NCBI RefSeq assembly: GCF_011762195.1
Contig: NZ_JAASQK010000008.1
Span: 119,257-183,256, forward strand
DNA from: Sphingomonas oligoaromativorans
GTDB lineage: Bacteria > Pseudomonadota > Alphaproteobacteria > Sphingomonadales > Sphingomonadaceae
Reading direction: 5' to 3'
Length of the DNA stretch: 64,000 nucleotides
Both the position numbers and the translations under genes were made by a program. Positions 1 to 6,808 of the stretch are shown piece by piece; the stretch's first letter is position 1; each line of letters begins with the position of its first letter. Under the pieces are notes generated by a model. That model saw nothing but the letters and a program-made list of their open reading frames with translations, was not told the DNA's origin and made no database searches.

Positions 1-438
1 GGTGATGGTGATGCGGTTCTGCTGATCGGTCGGCACCGTGATCGTGCGCCCCTTGTCGTCGAGCAGCGGATCGCCGCTCGACGTCGCCAGCACGCCGGAC
101 TGGAGCACCTTCACGAAGCCCGCCCGCGTATAGGCGACGCCGCCCGGCGTCTGCACCGAGAGATAGCCCGGCCCGTCGATCATCACGTCCAGCGGATTGC
201 CAGTCGCCTGGAAGGCGCCCTGCGTGGTGTCGTGGATGGCGCCAAAGTCGAGCACGAAGCTGGTCTTCTTCGCATCCTCGATCGGCGCGTCGGCGGTCTG
301 CTCGACATATTCGTGGAAGAGCGGCTGCTCGCGCTTGAAGCCCACCGTGTTGGTGTTCGCCATATTGTTGGCCGCGACGTCCAGACGGCGGCGCAGCGCC
401 TCTTCATGGCTGAGCAGCACGAAGGATGACACGTCCAT
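1..438 (-). CDS. flgF: Flagellar basal-body rod protein FlgF (3' part outside window)
   Basis: Encodes the N-terminal 146 residues of a proximal-rod protein; the rest lies beyond base 1. The translation begins MDVSSFVLLSHEEALRRR and continues with the rod/hook family signature DVAANNMANTNTVGFKRE near residues 21-38, then the NPLDVMIDGPGYLSVQTPGG region typical of FlgF/FlgG. The ATG at 436-438 has a purine-rich AGGAAGG upstream. FlgF normally precedes flgG, so the distal-rod gene is expected just outside the window. FlgG is the alternative, but the short N terminus and the early aromatic/leucine content fit FlgF better. Confidence 0.85.
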   Translation of the reverse strand, partial: MDVSSFVLLSHEEALRRRLDVAANNMANTNTVGFKREQPLFHEYVEQTADAPIEDAKKTSFVLDFGAIHDTTQGAFQATGNPLDVMIDGPGYLSVQTPGGVAYTRAGFVKVLQSGVLATSSGDPLLDDKGRTITVPTDQQNRITIT

Positions 439-496
439 ACAGGCGGACCTTCCTGAAAAAATCGCGACCGGGGCGGCAAAATCTGCCGCGCACTCA

Positions 497-505
497 TCCT
501 ATAAT
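497..505 (+). promoter_or_regulatory. TCCTATAAT element upstream of fliL
   Basis: The sequence TCCTATAAT lies 78 bases before the fliL start codon, in the only gap between flgF and fliL. It is one of about a dozen near-identical elements in front of flagellar units in this window. No TTGACA-like -35 box is visible. Its promoter role is inferred from position and recurrence. The reverse strand of the same stretch reads GTCTATTATAGGA, so it might also serve flgF. Confidence 0.55.
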
Positions 506-582
506 AGACGGGAACGGGCCGGGATGGACGCGAGGGCGATCATTTCGGCGCGACGATCCGCAAATCCCAAGGGGGTGAACAG

Positions 583-1074
583 GTGCCCACCACGTCCGTC
601 ATCGAAGCCGACGTCAAAGCCGGCGGCGCCCCGCCTGCCCGCTCGCGCAAGCGCCTGATCCTCGCCGCCGCCGGCGTGGTGGCGCTGTTGGCGGCGGCGG
701 GCGGCGGCTATGCCTGGTGGTCCCGCGAACCGTCCTCCCCATCGGAGAGCGCCAGCGGCGATGTGCCGGCCAAGGCCTATGTCGACGTGCCTTCGCTGGT
801 CGTGAACCTGCGCAGCAGCGACGGGCGCGCCCATCTGCTCAAGCTGCACGTCATGCTGGTCGCGGCGGACGCCGGGCGCAACGCCGCGATCACCGCGAAG
901 ATGCCGCTCTATCTCGACACGCTCCAGCCCTTCCTGCGCGAGCTTCGCCCGGAGGATCTGAACGGCTCGGCCGCCGTCTTCCGCATGAAGGAGGAGATGC
1001 TCGCCCGCGCCAACGACGCGATGGGCAACGGCATGATCCGCGACGTGCTGATCCAGGATCTGGTGCAGCAATGA
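583..1074 (+). CDS. fliL: Flagellar basal-body-associated protein FliL
   Basis: Inner-membrane protein of 163 residues that associates with the flagellar stator and basal body. It has a basic N-terminal stretch (RSRKR), one membrane segment at about residues 25-45, then a periplasmic domain starting YVDVPSLVVNLR with the FliL-type alternation of strands and helices. Translation starts at GTG 583, preceded by an AAGGGGG ribosome-binding site. The stop overlaps the fliM start by four bases (ATGA), so the two are translationally coupled. Two further proteins in this window (3320-3721 and 29451-29876) appear to share the same periplasmic fold. Confidence 0.9.
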   Translation: MPTTSVIEADVKAGGAPPARSRKRLILAAAGVVALLAAAGGGYAWWSREPSSPSESASGDVPAKAYVDVPSLVVNLRSSDGRAHLLKLHVMLVAADAGRNAAITAKMPLYLDTLQPFLRELRPEDLNGSAAVFRMKEEMLARANDAMGNGMIRDVLIQDLVQQ

Positions 1075-2117
1075 CGAACGGCCCCGAGCCCGGCGAGGAC
1101 GGCGACGACTTCGAGGAGATCGCCCTCTTCACCCCGCAGCCTGCCGCCCTCGACGGCGATACGCCCTTCGATCAGGCCGATATCGACGCGCTGCTGGGCT
1201 TCGGCTCCGCCTCGCCCGCCAGGCCCAAGAGCGGCCTGCGCGCGGTCATCGAATCCAACGTCATCAGCCATGAACGGCTGCCGATGCTGGAGGTGGTGTG
1301 CGAACGCATGGTGCGCAGCTTCGCCACCAGTATGCGCAACCTCACCTCCGATGCGATCGACGTGACGCTGGACGAAGTGACATCGGTGCGCTTCGGCGAG
1401 TTCATGAACCGCGTGCCGCTGCCCGCCATGATCGGCGTGTTCAACGTGCAGGAGTGGGAGAATTACGGGATCGCCATCGTCGATTCCAACCTGATCTACG
1501 CGGTGGTCGATGCGCTTCTGGGCGGGCGCAAGGGCAACTCCCCGCTCCGCATCGAGGGCCGCGCCTTCACCACGATCGAGACGAAGCTCGTGTCGCGGAT
1601 GGTGCAGCTCGCGCTCGACGATCTGGCCAACGCCTTCGAGGCGATCGAGCCCGTCAACATGGAGCTGAAGCGCATCGAGACGAGCCCCCGCTTCGCCGCC
1701 ATCGCCGGCCCCTCCAACATCGCCGCCGTCGCCACCTTCTCGGTCGACATGGAAGGGCGCGGGGGGCGGTTCACCGTGCTCTTGCCCTACGCCACGATCG
1801 AGCCGGTGCGCGGCCGCCTGCTCCAGCGCTTCATGGGCGAGAAGCTCGGCCGCGACCGCATGTGGGAAGCCCATATGGCCAGCGAGCTGTGGCAGACCGA
1901 AATCACCATGGATGTCGTGCTCGGCCAGCGCCAGATGCGGCTGCACGACGTCTCGAACCTCGCCGTCGGCCAGACGATCCGCCTCGATCGCGGCCCCGAC
2001 GACACGCTGGAGGTCCATTGCGGCGGCGTGCCGCTGGGCCACGCGCATATCGGCCAGCGCCGCAGCAACATGGCCGTCCGCATGGTCACCGACATCGCCC
2101 GGGAGAATGGGAAATGA
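1071..2117 (+). CDS. fliM: Flagellar motor switch protein FliM
   Basis: C-ring switch component of 348 residues that binds phosphorylated CheY and sets rotation direction. The acidic N terminus contains DQADIDALLGF, corresponding to the CheY-binding LSQxEIDALL motif. It is followed by the CheC-like middle domain (VPLPAMIGVFN; LIYAVVDALLGG) and a C-terminal SpoA domain ending in VRMVTDIARENGK. It overlaps fliL upstream and the DUF6468-like gene downstream by four bases each. FliN, its partner, is at 31610-31843. The length is normal for the family. Confidence 0.95.
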   Translation: MTNGPEPGEDGDDFEEIALFTPQPAALDGDTPFDQADIDALLGFGSASPARPKSGLRAVIESNVISHERLPMLEVVCERMVRSFATSMRNLTSDAIDVTLDEVTSVRFGEFMNRVPLPAMIGVFNVQEWENYGIAIVDSNLIYAVVDALLGGRKGNSPLRIEGRAFTTIETKLVSRMVQLALDDLANAFEAIEPVNMELKRIETSPRFAAIAGPSNIAAVATFSVDMEGRGGRFTVLLPYATIEPVRGRLLQRFMGEKLGRDRMWEAHMASELWQTEITMDVVLGQRQMRLHDVSNLAVGQTIRLDRGPDDTLEVHCGGVPLGHAHIGQRRSNMAVRMVTDIARENGK

Positions 2118-2551
2118 CGTTCGCGAGCCTTACCAACATCGTCGTGGCCTGCCTGTGCCTCGGCGTCATCCTCCAGAGCGTGCGGATGATCCGCAACATC
2201 CGCCTGATCCAGACGGGCGATCTCGGCGACACGATCAAGTCGCTCGATCGCGCCACCGCGCAGGCCCGCGCGGTGCTGGCGGAACTGAAGGACGTGCTCA
2301 TCACCGACGGCGCCGCCAACGCCCGCATCATCGCCACCGGCGAGACGCTGCGCGACGAGCTGTCGGTGATGGTCGGCATCGGCAACGCCGTGGCGGATCG
2401 CATCATGGAGGCCGCCAGCCCCGGCGATCAGCACAACAAGGCTGACGCCGTTACGCCCAAGCCCTCGCCCAAGCGCTCCCGCCGCCGCCGCGCCGCGCCC
2501 CGCGCCGACACCGCCGTCGAGGGCGCTCCGGCCCATGCGAGCCTCCAGTGA
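2114..2551 (+). CDS. DUF6468-like flagellar-operon protein
   Basis: A 145-residue protein with an N-terminal membrane anchor (VVACLCLGVILQ) followed by a helical, coiled-coil-like segment (residues 35-100). The tail is Lys/Arg/Pro-rich and low complexity (PKPSPKRSRRRRAA). It sits directly between fliM and the motE-like gene with ATGA/TGATG overlaps, so it is part of the fliL-fliM unit. Its layout matches the uncharacterised DUF6468 family found next to fliM in alphaproteobacteria. Assignment is by position and architecture; the function is unknown. Confidence 0.7.
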   Translation: MTFASLTNIVVACLCLGVILQSVRMIRNIRLIQTGDLGDTIKSLDRATAQARAVLAELKDVLITDGAANARIIATGETLRDELSVMVGIGNAVADRIMEAASPGDQHNKADAVTPKPSPKRSRRRRAAPRADTAVEGAPAHASLQ

Positions 2552-3273
2552 TGAAGCTCCGCTCGCTCCTCCCCGCCTCGCTCCAGCGGATCGGCTGGAA
2601 GCCGCCGCTCATCACCATGATGATGGGCGCGGCCGGCATCTCGGCGATCGCCAACGCCATGGCTTCCGCGACGCCCGCCGCCGCCCCGGCCGAGGCCGAG
2701 GTGCCGACGCGGCTGGGCACGTCGATCCAGCAGAGCCTGCGCGAGCGGGATCAGGCGCTGGCCGGGCAGAAGCGCGCGCTCGATCTGCGCGAGCAGGCCC
2801 AGCGCGCCGCCGAGCAGCGCCTGCAAAGCGCGATGCAGTCCGGCCAGCAGGCGGCGCCCGCCCCCGGCACGGCACCCGCGCCGATCACCGGCACTTCGGC
2901 CACGCCCTATGACGAGCTGGCCCGCATCTATCAGGCGATGAAGCCCGCCAAGGCCGCGCCGATCTTCGAGAAGCTCGAACTCGACGTGCAGATCGAGGTC
3001 GCCCGCCGGATGCGCGACCGCTCGACCGCGCTGCTGCTCGCCAGCATGAGCCCGGACGGCGCGGCCGAACTCAGCATGGCGATGGCCGGGCGGCATGTCG
3101 TGAAGGCGCCGCCGCCCCGCGTGGCCGCGCGGGCCGAGGCGCCGGCGAAGAGCACCCCGGCCCCCGCCAGGGCGGCCGACCGGAGCCAGCGGCCCAGACA
3201 TCGAGCGGCTCGCGCGATGGCGGAGCAGGCGGCGACGCCCGAACCGGCGGCTCAGCTCGCCACCGCGCAATGA
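2551..3273 (+). CDS. motE: MotE-like flagellar protein with MgtE-N-type domain
   Basis: A 240-residue exported or membrane-anchored protein. After an N-terminal hydrophobic segment (residues 13-30) comes a coiled coil rich in Arg/Glu/Gln (about 55-100). A compact domain around 125-175 reads YQAMKPAKAAPIFEKLELD and IEVARRMRDR, the MgtE N-domain-like signature of the alphaproteobacterial MotE family. In Sinorhizobium, MotE is a periplasmic chaperone for a motor protein; whether that role holds here is inference. The C-terminal 60 residues are basic and low complexity. The ATG at 2551 shares one base with the preceding stop; GTG 2548 is an alternative start. Confidence 0.7.
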   Translation: MKLRSLLPASLQRIGWKPPLITMMMGAAGISAIANAMASATPAAAPAEAEVPTRLGTSIQQSLRERDQALAGQKRALDLREQAQRAAEQRLQSAMQSGQQAAPAPGTAPAPITGTSATPYDELARIYQAMKPAKAAPIFEKLELDVQIEVARRMRDRSTALLLASMSPDGAAELSMAMAGRHVVKAPPPRVAARAEAPAKSTPAPARAADRSQRPRHRAARAMAEQAATPEPAAQLATAQ

Positions 3274-3279
3274 GGGATG

Positions 3280-3312
3280 CGGCGGAGCGGCTCCCCTCGG
3301 GCCGTTCCGCCG
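3280..3312. terminator. Hairpin between convergent genes
   Basis: An 11-bp stem (CGGCGGAGCGG pairing with CCGTTCCGCCG through one G-U wobble) with an 11-base loop lies between the convergent ends of the motE-like gene and the FliL-like gene. It lacks a clear T-run, so it may act as a bidirectional terminator or only as an mRNA-end structure. Confidence 0.5.
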
Positions 3313-3319
3313 AAGGATG

Positions 3320-3721
3320 TCAGGCGGGCACGGCGTCCAGCCGGACGATCAGCACGCGCGCGATCCCCGGATGGGCGCGCTTCATCGCCGCGTTGAGATC
3401 CGCGCTCAACCGCCCGGCATCGACCGGCGTGTAGCCCGAGGCATAAAGGCGCGAGAATTCCAGCGCCGCCGTCAGCGCCGTGGCGCGCAGCTCCGGCATC
3501 CGGCTGCGGAGCGTATCGGCGGCGCCCGCGCTGTCCGCCTCCAGCACCAGCGTGACGCTCAGCGCCCCCTCGATCCGGCTTTCGCCGAAGATGGGCGTGG
3601 TGATCTCGCTCAGCGACACGAATTGCGGGGCCAGCGCATTCACCGGACGCGACGCGGCGGACGCGTCGCTCGCGGCCAGCACCGACAAAGCGGTGATCGC
3701 GGTGTTGACGGCCTTGCGCAT
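3320..3721 (-). CDS. Exported FliL-like periplasmic protein, paralogue 1
   Basis: A 133-residue protein with a signal peptide (MRKAVNTAITALSVLAAS, small residues before about 23) and a single compact domain. The mature part reads FVSLSEITTPIFGESRIEG, then a long helix (LRSRMPELRATALTAALEF), then a C-terminal strand RVLIVRLDAVPA. This order resembles the periplasmic domain of FliL and closely parallels the protein at 29451-29876. The start at 3721 was chosen because it begins a clean signal peptide. It is convergent with the fliL-fliM unit. The function is unknown, presumably basal body or stator. Confidence 0.7.
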   Translation of the reverse strand: MRKAVNTAITALSVLAASDASAASRPVNALAPQFVSLSEITTPIFGESRIEGALSVTLVLEADSAGAADTLRSRMPELRATALTAALEFSRLYASGYTPVDAGRLSADLNAAMKRAHPGIARVLIVRLDAVPA

Positions 3722-3790
3722 GGGAGACTCCGACTGACCCTGAACGCGCCGATCCAACAGGCGCGGGAGCGAACCGGCGGCCCGTTCCTC

Positions 3791-3799
3791 TTCTATAAT
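3791..3799 (+). promoter_or_regulatory. TTCTATAAT element upstream of the small membrane/TPR pair
   Basis: TTCTATAAT lies 25 bases before the ATG at 3824 in the gap to the divergent FliL-like gene. It differs by one base from the TCCTATAAT element seen before other flagellar units. Confidence 0.5.
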
Positions 3800-3823
3800 A
3801 GAGGGAAAAGCAGGGAGCCCCCC

Positions 3824-4069
3824 ATGAGCCACGATCAGCGCCCCGGCCGGGTGCGCGTGTTTTCGTCCGGCAGCCCGGCCGCGACGCCGCAGCGCCGCCG
3901 GACCGATCCGCCCCCGGCGCCCGCCGTGGCGCCGCCTGCCGATGCGGCTCCCGCAGCCGGGCCGTCTCTGCGCGCGCTGGCGGTCCGTGGGGCGCTGTTC
4001 CTCGTCTCCTGCGCGGCGGGGGGCGCTCTTGCCGAGGCCTATCACCTGCCCGAGATGCTCGTCCGATGA
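3824..4069 (+). CDS. Small proline-rich single-pass membrane protein
   Basis: An 81-residue protein with a Pro/Ala-rich cytoplasmic N terminus (residues 1-48) and one hydrophobic segment (ALFLVSCAAGGALAEAY) close to the C terminus. It starts at ATG 3824 after a GGGAGCC stretch and ends in a four-base overlap with the following TPR gene, so the two are expressed together. I recognise no family. Its location inside the flagellar cluster and the promoter-like element upstream suggest a flagellar or envelope role. Confidence 0.6.
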   Translation: MSHDQRPGRVRVFSSGSPAATPQRRRTDPPPAPAVAPPADAAPAAGPSLRALAVRGALFLVSCAAGGALAEAYHLPEMLVR

Positions 4070-5826
4070 AATGGCCGCTGCTGCTGGCGTCGGCGGCCGC
4101 GATCGCGGCGCCCTCGCTTCCTCCCGCCACGCCGCCCGCCCCTGTCCCCACGCCGCCGCCCGCGCGCCTGCCGGGCTTCGCGGCGGAGCTGGCGCAGGCC
4201 GCGCCGATCGTGAACGGCCATGCCTGGGCGGCGCTGCCCGAGGCCGACGCCTGGCGAGCGCTGGCCGCCTCTTCCGGCCTCCAGCGCCAGCGCGTGCGCT
4301 GGGCCTTCGCGCGCGACAGGATCGGGCGCGGGCGCGGCGCCGAGGCGATCGGCCTGCTCGACCTGATGGCCGACGACGACCCCGATCTCACGATGGTCGA
4401 CAATTGGCGGCTGGCCCATGGCGCGGCCGAGGTGCTGATGGCGCGCTGGGACGATGCCTCACGCGACCTTTCCACGGGGACGCTCGGCGGCAATGCCGAG
4501 GCCTGCGCGTGGCGGCTGCGCGCGCTGGCCGAGGCGGGCCTGTCCGCCGAAGCCCTGTCGCTGGTCGCCTGTGCCCGCTCCGTGATCGAGCAGCGATCGC
4601 CGGAGGCCCGCGCGCCCTTCCTCGTCGCGGCGGCGCGGGCGGCGGTCGAGGGCGGCCAGCCGCGCCTCGCCCTCTCCTGGCTCGCCACCCTGCCGGATCG
4701 CGATCCGGCCGCCAATCTCTATCGCGGGCGCGCCGAGGGCGTGATGGGCCATGCCGGCGAAGCCCGCCTCCGGCTCGCCCGCGTCGAGAAGAGCGGCACC
4801 GCGGCGGAGCGCGCCGATGCCCGGCTGAGCGGGATCGAACTGGCCTCCGCCAACGGCTGGATCACACCCGCCGAGACGATCCGCCGGCTCGACGCCTTCC
4901 GCTATCGCTGGCGCGGCGACACGATCGAGGAGCGCGCGCTGCGCCTCGGATACCGGACCGCCCTCCGCATCGGCGATCTCGACGCGACGCTGCGCACCGG
5001 CGCGACGCTCTATCGCTTCTACGACCCCGCGCGGCAGGGGCCGGACTTCGTGCCCACGCTTCAGGCGAAGCTCGCCGCCGCGCTGGACCCGGCGGGCGGA
5101 CTGCCGCTCGATCGCGCGGCGGGGCTGTTCTGGGACTATCGCGACCTCTTGCCCGGCGGCGCCGAGGGCGACCTGCTGGTGAGCAAGCTCGCCGGCCGGT
5201 TGCAGGCGGCCGAACTCTATCAGCGCGCCGCCGAACTCTACGAGCATCAGCTCCTCGTGCGCGCGACGGACCTTTCGCGAGGGCCGCTCTCGGTGAAGGT
5301 GGCGACGCTCTATGTGCTCGCCGGCCGCCCCGATCGCGCGGTGGTGGCGATGCGCAAGACGGCCAGCGCCGCCTATCCCGACGCCATGCTGTTCGAGCGC
5401 AAGCGCGTCGAGGCCGTCGCGCTCAGCCAGCTCGGCCGCACGCGCGAGGCGGACGCCGTGCTTCAGGACGTGCCCGGCGGCGGCGCGATCCGGGGCGAGC
5501 TGGCATGGAAGCGGCATGACTGGGCGACGGTCGCCACCGAGACCAAGGCCCAGCTCCCGGCCACCGGCGCGCTCAGCGACGTCGGCCAGGCGATCGTGCT
5601 GCGCCGCGCGATCGCGCTCGCCATGCTGCGCCAGGAGGACGAGCTGGCGGCGCTTCACGCGCGCTACGCCGCCGCCTTCGCCCGCCTGCCCAACGGCCCG
5701 GTGTTCGCCGCGCTGACCAGCGCGCCGGGCGCCACCGATCCGGCGCTGTTCGCCAAGGCGATGGCGGCATTGCCCTCGGCGAGCCCGGTCGGCGATCTGG
5801 CCGAGCTGATCGACGCCGGCGCATGA
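4066..5826 (+). CDS. Exported TPR-like helical repeat protein of the flagellar cluster
   Basis: A 586-residue protein beginning with a signal peptide (MKWPLLLASAAAIAAPS) and a Pro-rich linker (PPAPVPTPPPA). The remainder is almost entirely alpha-helical Ala/Leu/Arg-rich repeats resembling degenerate TPR/Sel1 units, for example AELYQRAAELYEHQLL followed by VATLYVLAGRPDRAVVAMRK. No catalytic motif is visible. It overlaps the small membrane protein by four bases and ends at a strong hairpin. A periplasmic scaffold role in motor assembly or rotation is an inference from context. Confidence 0.7.
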   Translation: MKWPLLLASAAAIAAPSLPPATPPAPVPTPPPARLPGFAAELAQAAPIVNGHAWAALPEADAWRALAASSGLQRQRVRWAFARDRIGRGRGAEAIGLLDLMADDDPDLTMVDNWRLAHGAAEVLMARWDDASRDLSTGTLGGNAEACAWRLRALAEAGLSAEALSLVACARSVIEQRSPEARAPFLVAAARAAVEGGQPRLALSWLATLPDRDPAANLYRGRAEGVMGHAGEARLRLARVEKSGTAAERADARLSGIELASANGWITPAETIRRLDAFRYRWRGDTIEERALRLGYRTALRIGDLDATLRTGATLYRFYDPARQGPDFVPTLQAKLAAALDPAGGLPLDRAAGLFWDYRDLLPGGAEGDLLVSKLAGRLQAAELYQRAAELYEHQLLVRATDLSRGPLSVKVATLYVLAGRPDRAVVAMRKTASAAYPDAMLFERKRVEAVALSQLGRTREADAVLQDVPGGGAIRGELAWKRHDWATVATETKAQLPATGALSDVGQAIVLRRAIALAMLRQEDELAALHARYAAAFARLPNGPVFAALTSAPGATDPALFAKAMAALPSASPVGDLAELIDAGA

Positions 5827-5866
5827 GGAAAGGGGGCGCCCGGCCAGCCGCCGGACGCCCCCTTCC
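5827..5866. terminator. Strong bidirectional terminator hairpin
   Basis: An inverted repeat (GGAAAGGGGGCGCCCGGC against GCCGGACGCCCCCTTCC) forms a stem of about 16 bp with a short loop between the convergent TPR gene and flgL. The runs of A and T at its outer ends support termination in both directions. Confidence 0.75.
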
Positions 5867-5888
5867 CCGAGCCCATGACGGTGATGCT

Positions 5889-6797
5889 TCAGTCGAAGAA
5901 GTTCAGCAGCGACATGCCGTTGAGCTTCTGCAACGCGGCATAGGAGGCCTGAAGCTGGGTGGTCCGGTTCGAGAGGTCGAAGGCCACCTGATCCATGTCG
6001 GCATCCTCGGCGTCGCCCACCACCTGCGTGAGCAGCGTGGCGCGATCCTGAGCCCGATCGCCGAACGCCTCCACCTTGTTCATCATGTCGCCGTTGCGCG
6101 CATCGACCGAGCGCAGGTCGGTCAGGCCCTGGTCGATCTGGCCCATGGCGGTCTTGATGCCGTCCATCTGCGCGTCGGTCAGCTTGTCGCCGAACGGCGC
6201 GAGCGCCGCCAGCGTGCTGAACGCCTGCACCAGCCCGGTGCCGAGGTCACTCGCGCCGATGCCATATTGCGTGTCGACATTGTCGCTGAGCCGCGCCGTG
6301 GTGCGCACGTCGTCATTGCCGAAGGCGGCATCCGGCGGCGTCAGGCCGATCATGTCCGAAAGCTGGTTCGGCTTGAAGGGCTGGCTGTCGGTCTGCGATC
6401 CGGCGAAGATCGGCACGCCGGCCTCGTTGGCGTTGAGGGAATCGCGCAGATCGTTGAACGATTCCTCGATCGCGGAGCCCAGATCCGGCGAATCCCCGGT
6501 GCCGATCGCCTTGAGCAGCTTGGTCTTGAGATCGCTCACGCTGTCGTCGATCGTGCCGAGGCTCACCTTGTAGAAGCCGAGCGTGGTGTCGACGCGCTTG
6601 GCGACCACGCCCTGCGCCTGCTGCTGCGCCAGCATCGAGGATGCCGATAGCACCCGGCCGACATTGCTGCCGAGCGAGGCATAATCCTGCACCTTCTTCG
6701 TCGTCTCAAGCTGGATGTTCAGGTTGGCGACCTGCTCTCGCGAGCGGCTCAATGCAGCGGAGATGACGTTCTGCTGCGCCATGGTAGCGACTCTCAT
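5889..6797 (-). CDS. flgL: Flagellar hook-filament junction protein FlgL
   Basis: Hook-associated protein 3, 302 residues, joining hook and filament. It has the flagellin-like N terminus (residues 15-60, QVANLNIQLETTKKVQDYAS) and the flagellin-like C terminus (LSNRTTQLQASYAALQKLNG...LLNFFD) that form the D0/D1 coiled coil, with a shorter variable middle. ATG 6797 was used; the internal methionine MAQQN six codons in is an alternative. It lies 11 bases downstream of flgK in the flgE-flgK-flgL unit. Confidence 0.9.
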   Translation of the reverse strand: MRVATMAQQNVISAALSRSREQVANLNIQLETTKKVQDYASLGSNVGRVLSASSMLAQQQAQGVVAKRVDTTLGFYKVSLGTIDDSVSDLKTKLLKAIGTGDSPDLGSAIEESFNDLRDSLNANEAGVPIFAGSQTDSQPFKPNQLSDMIGLTPPDAAFGNDDVRTTARLSDNVDTQYGIGASDLGTGLVQAFSTLAALAPFGDKLTDAQMDGIKTAMGQIDQGLTDLRSVDARNGDMMNKVEAFGDRAQDRATLLTQVVGDAEDADMDQVAFDLSNRTTQLQASYAALQKLNGMSLLNFFD

Positions 6798-6808
6798 ACC
6801 AAACTCCC

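Noticed and set aside
4459..5658. A 399-residue minus-strand frame opposite the TPR-like gene
   Set aside because: It is the shadow of a signal-peptide-bearing helical repeat protein that is coupled to its upstream gene.
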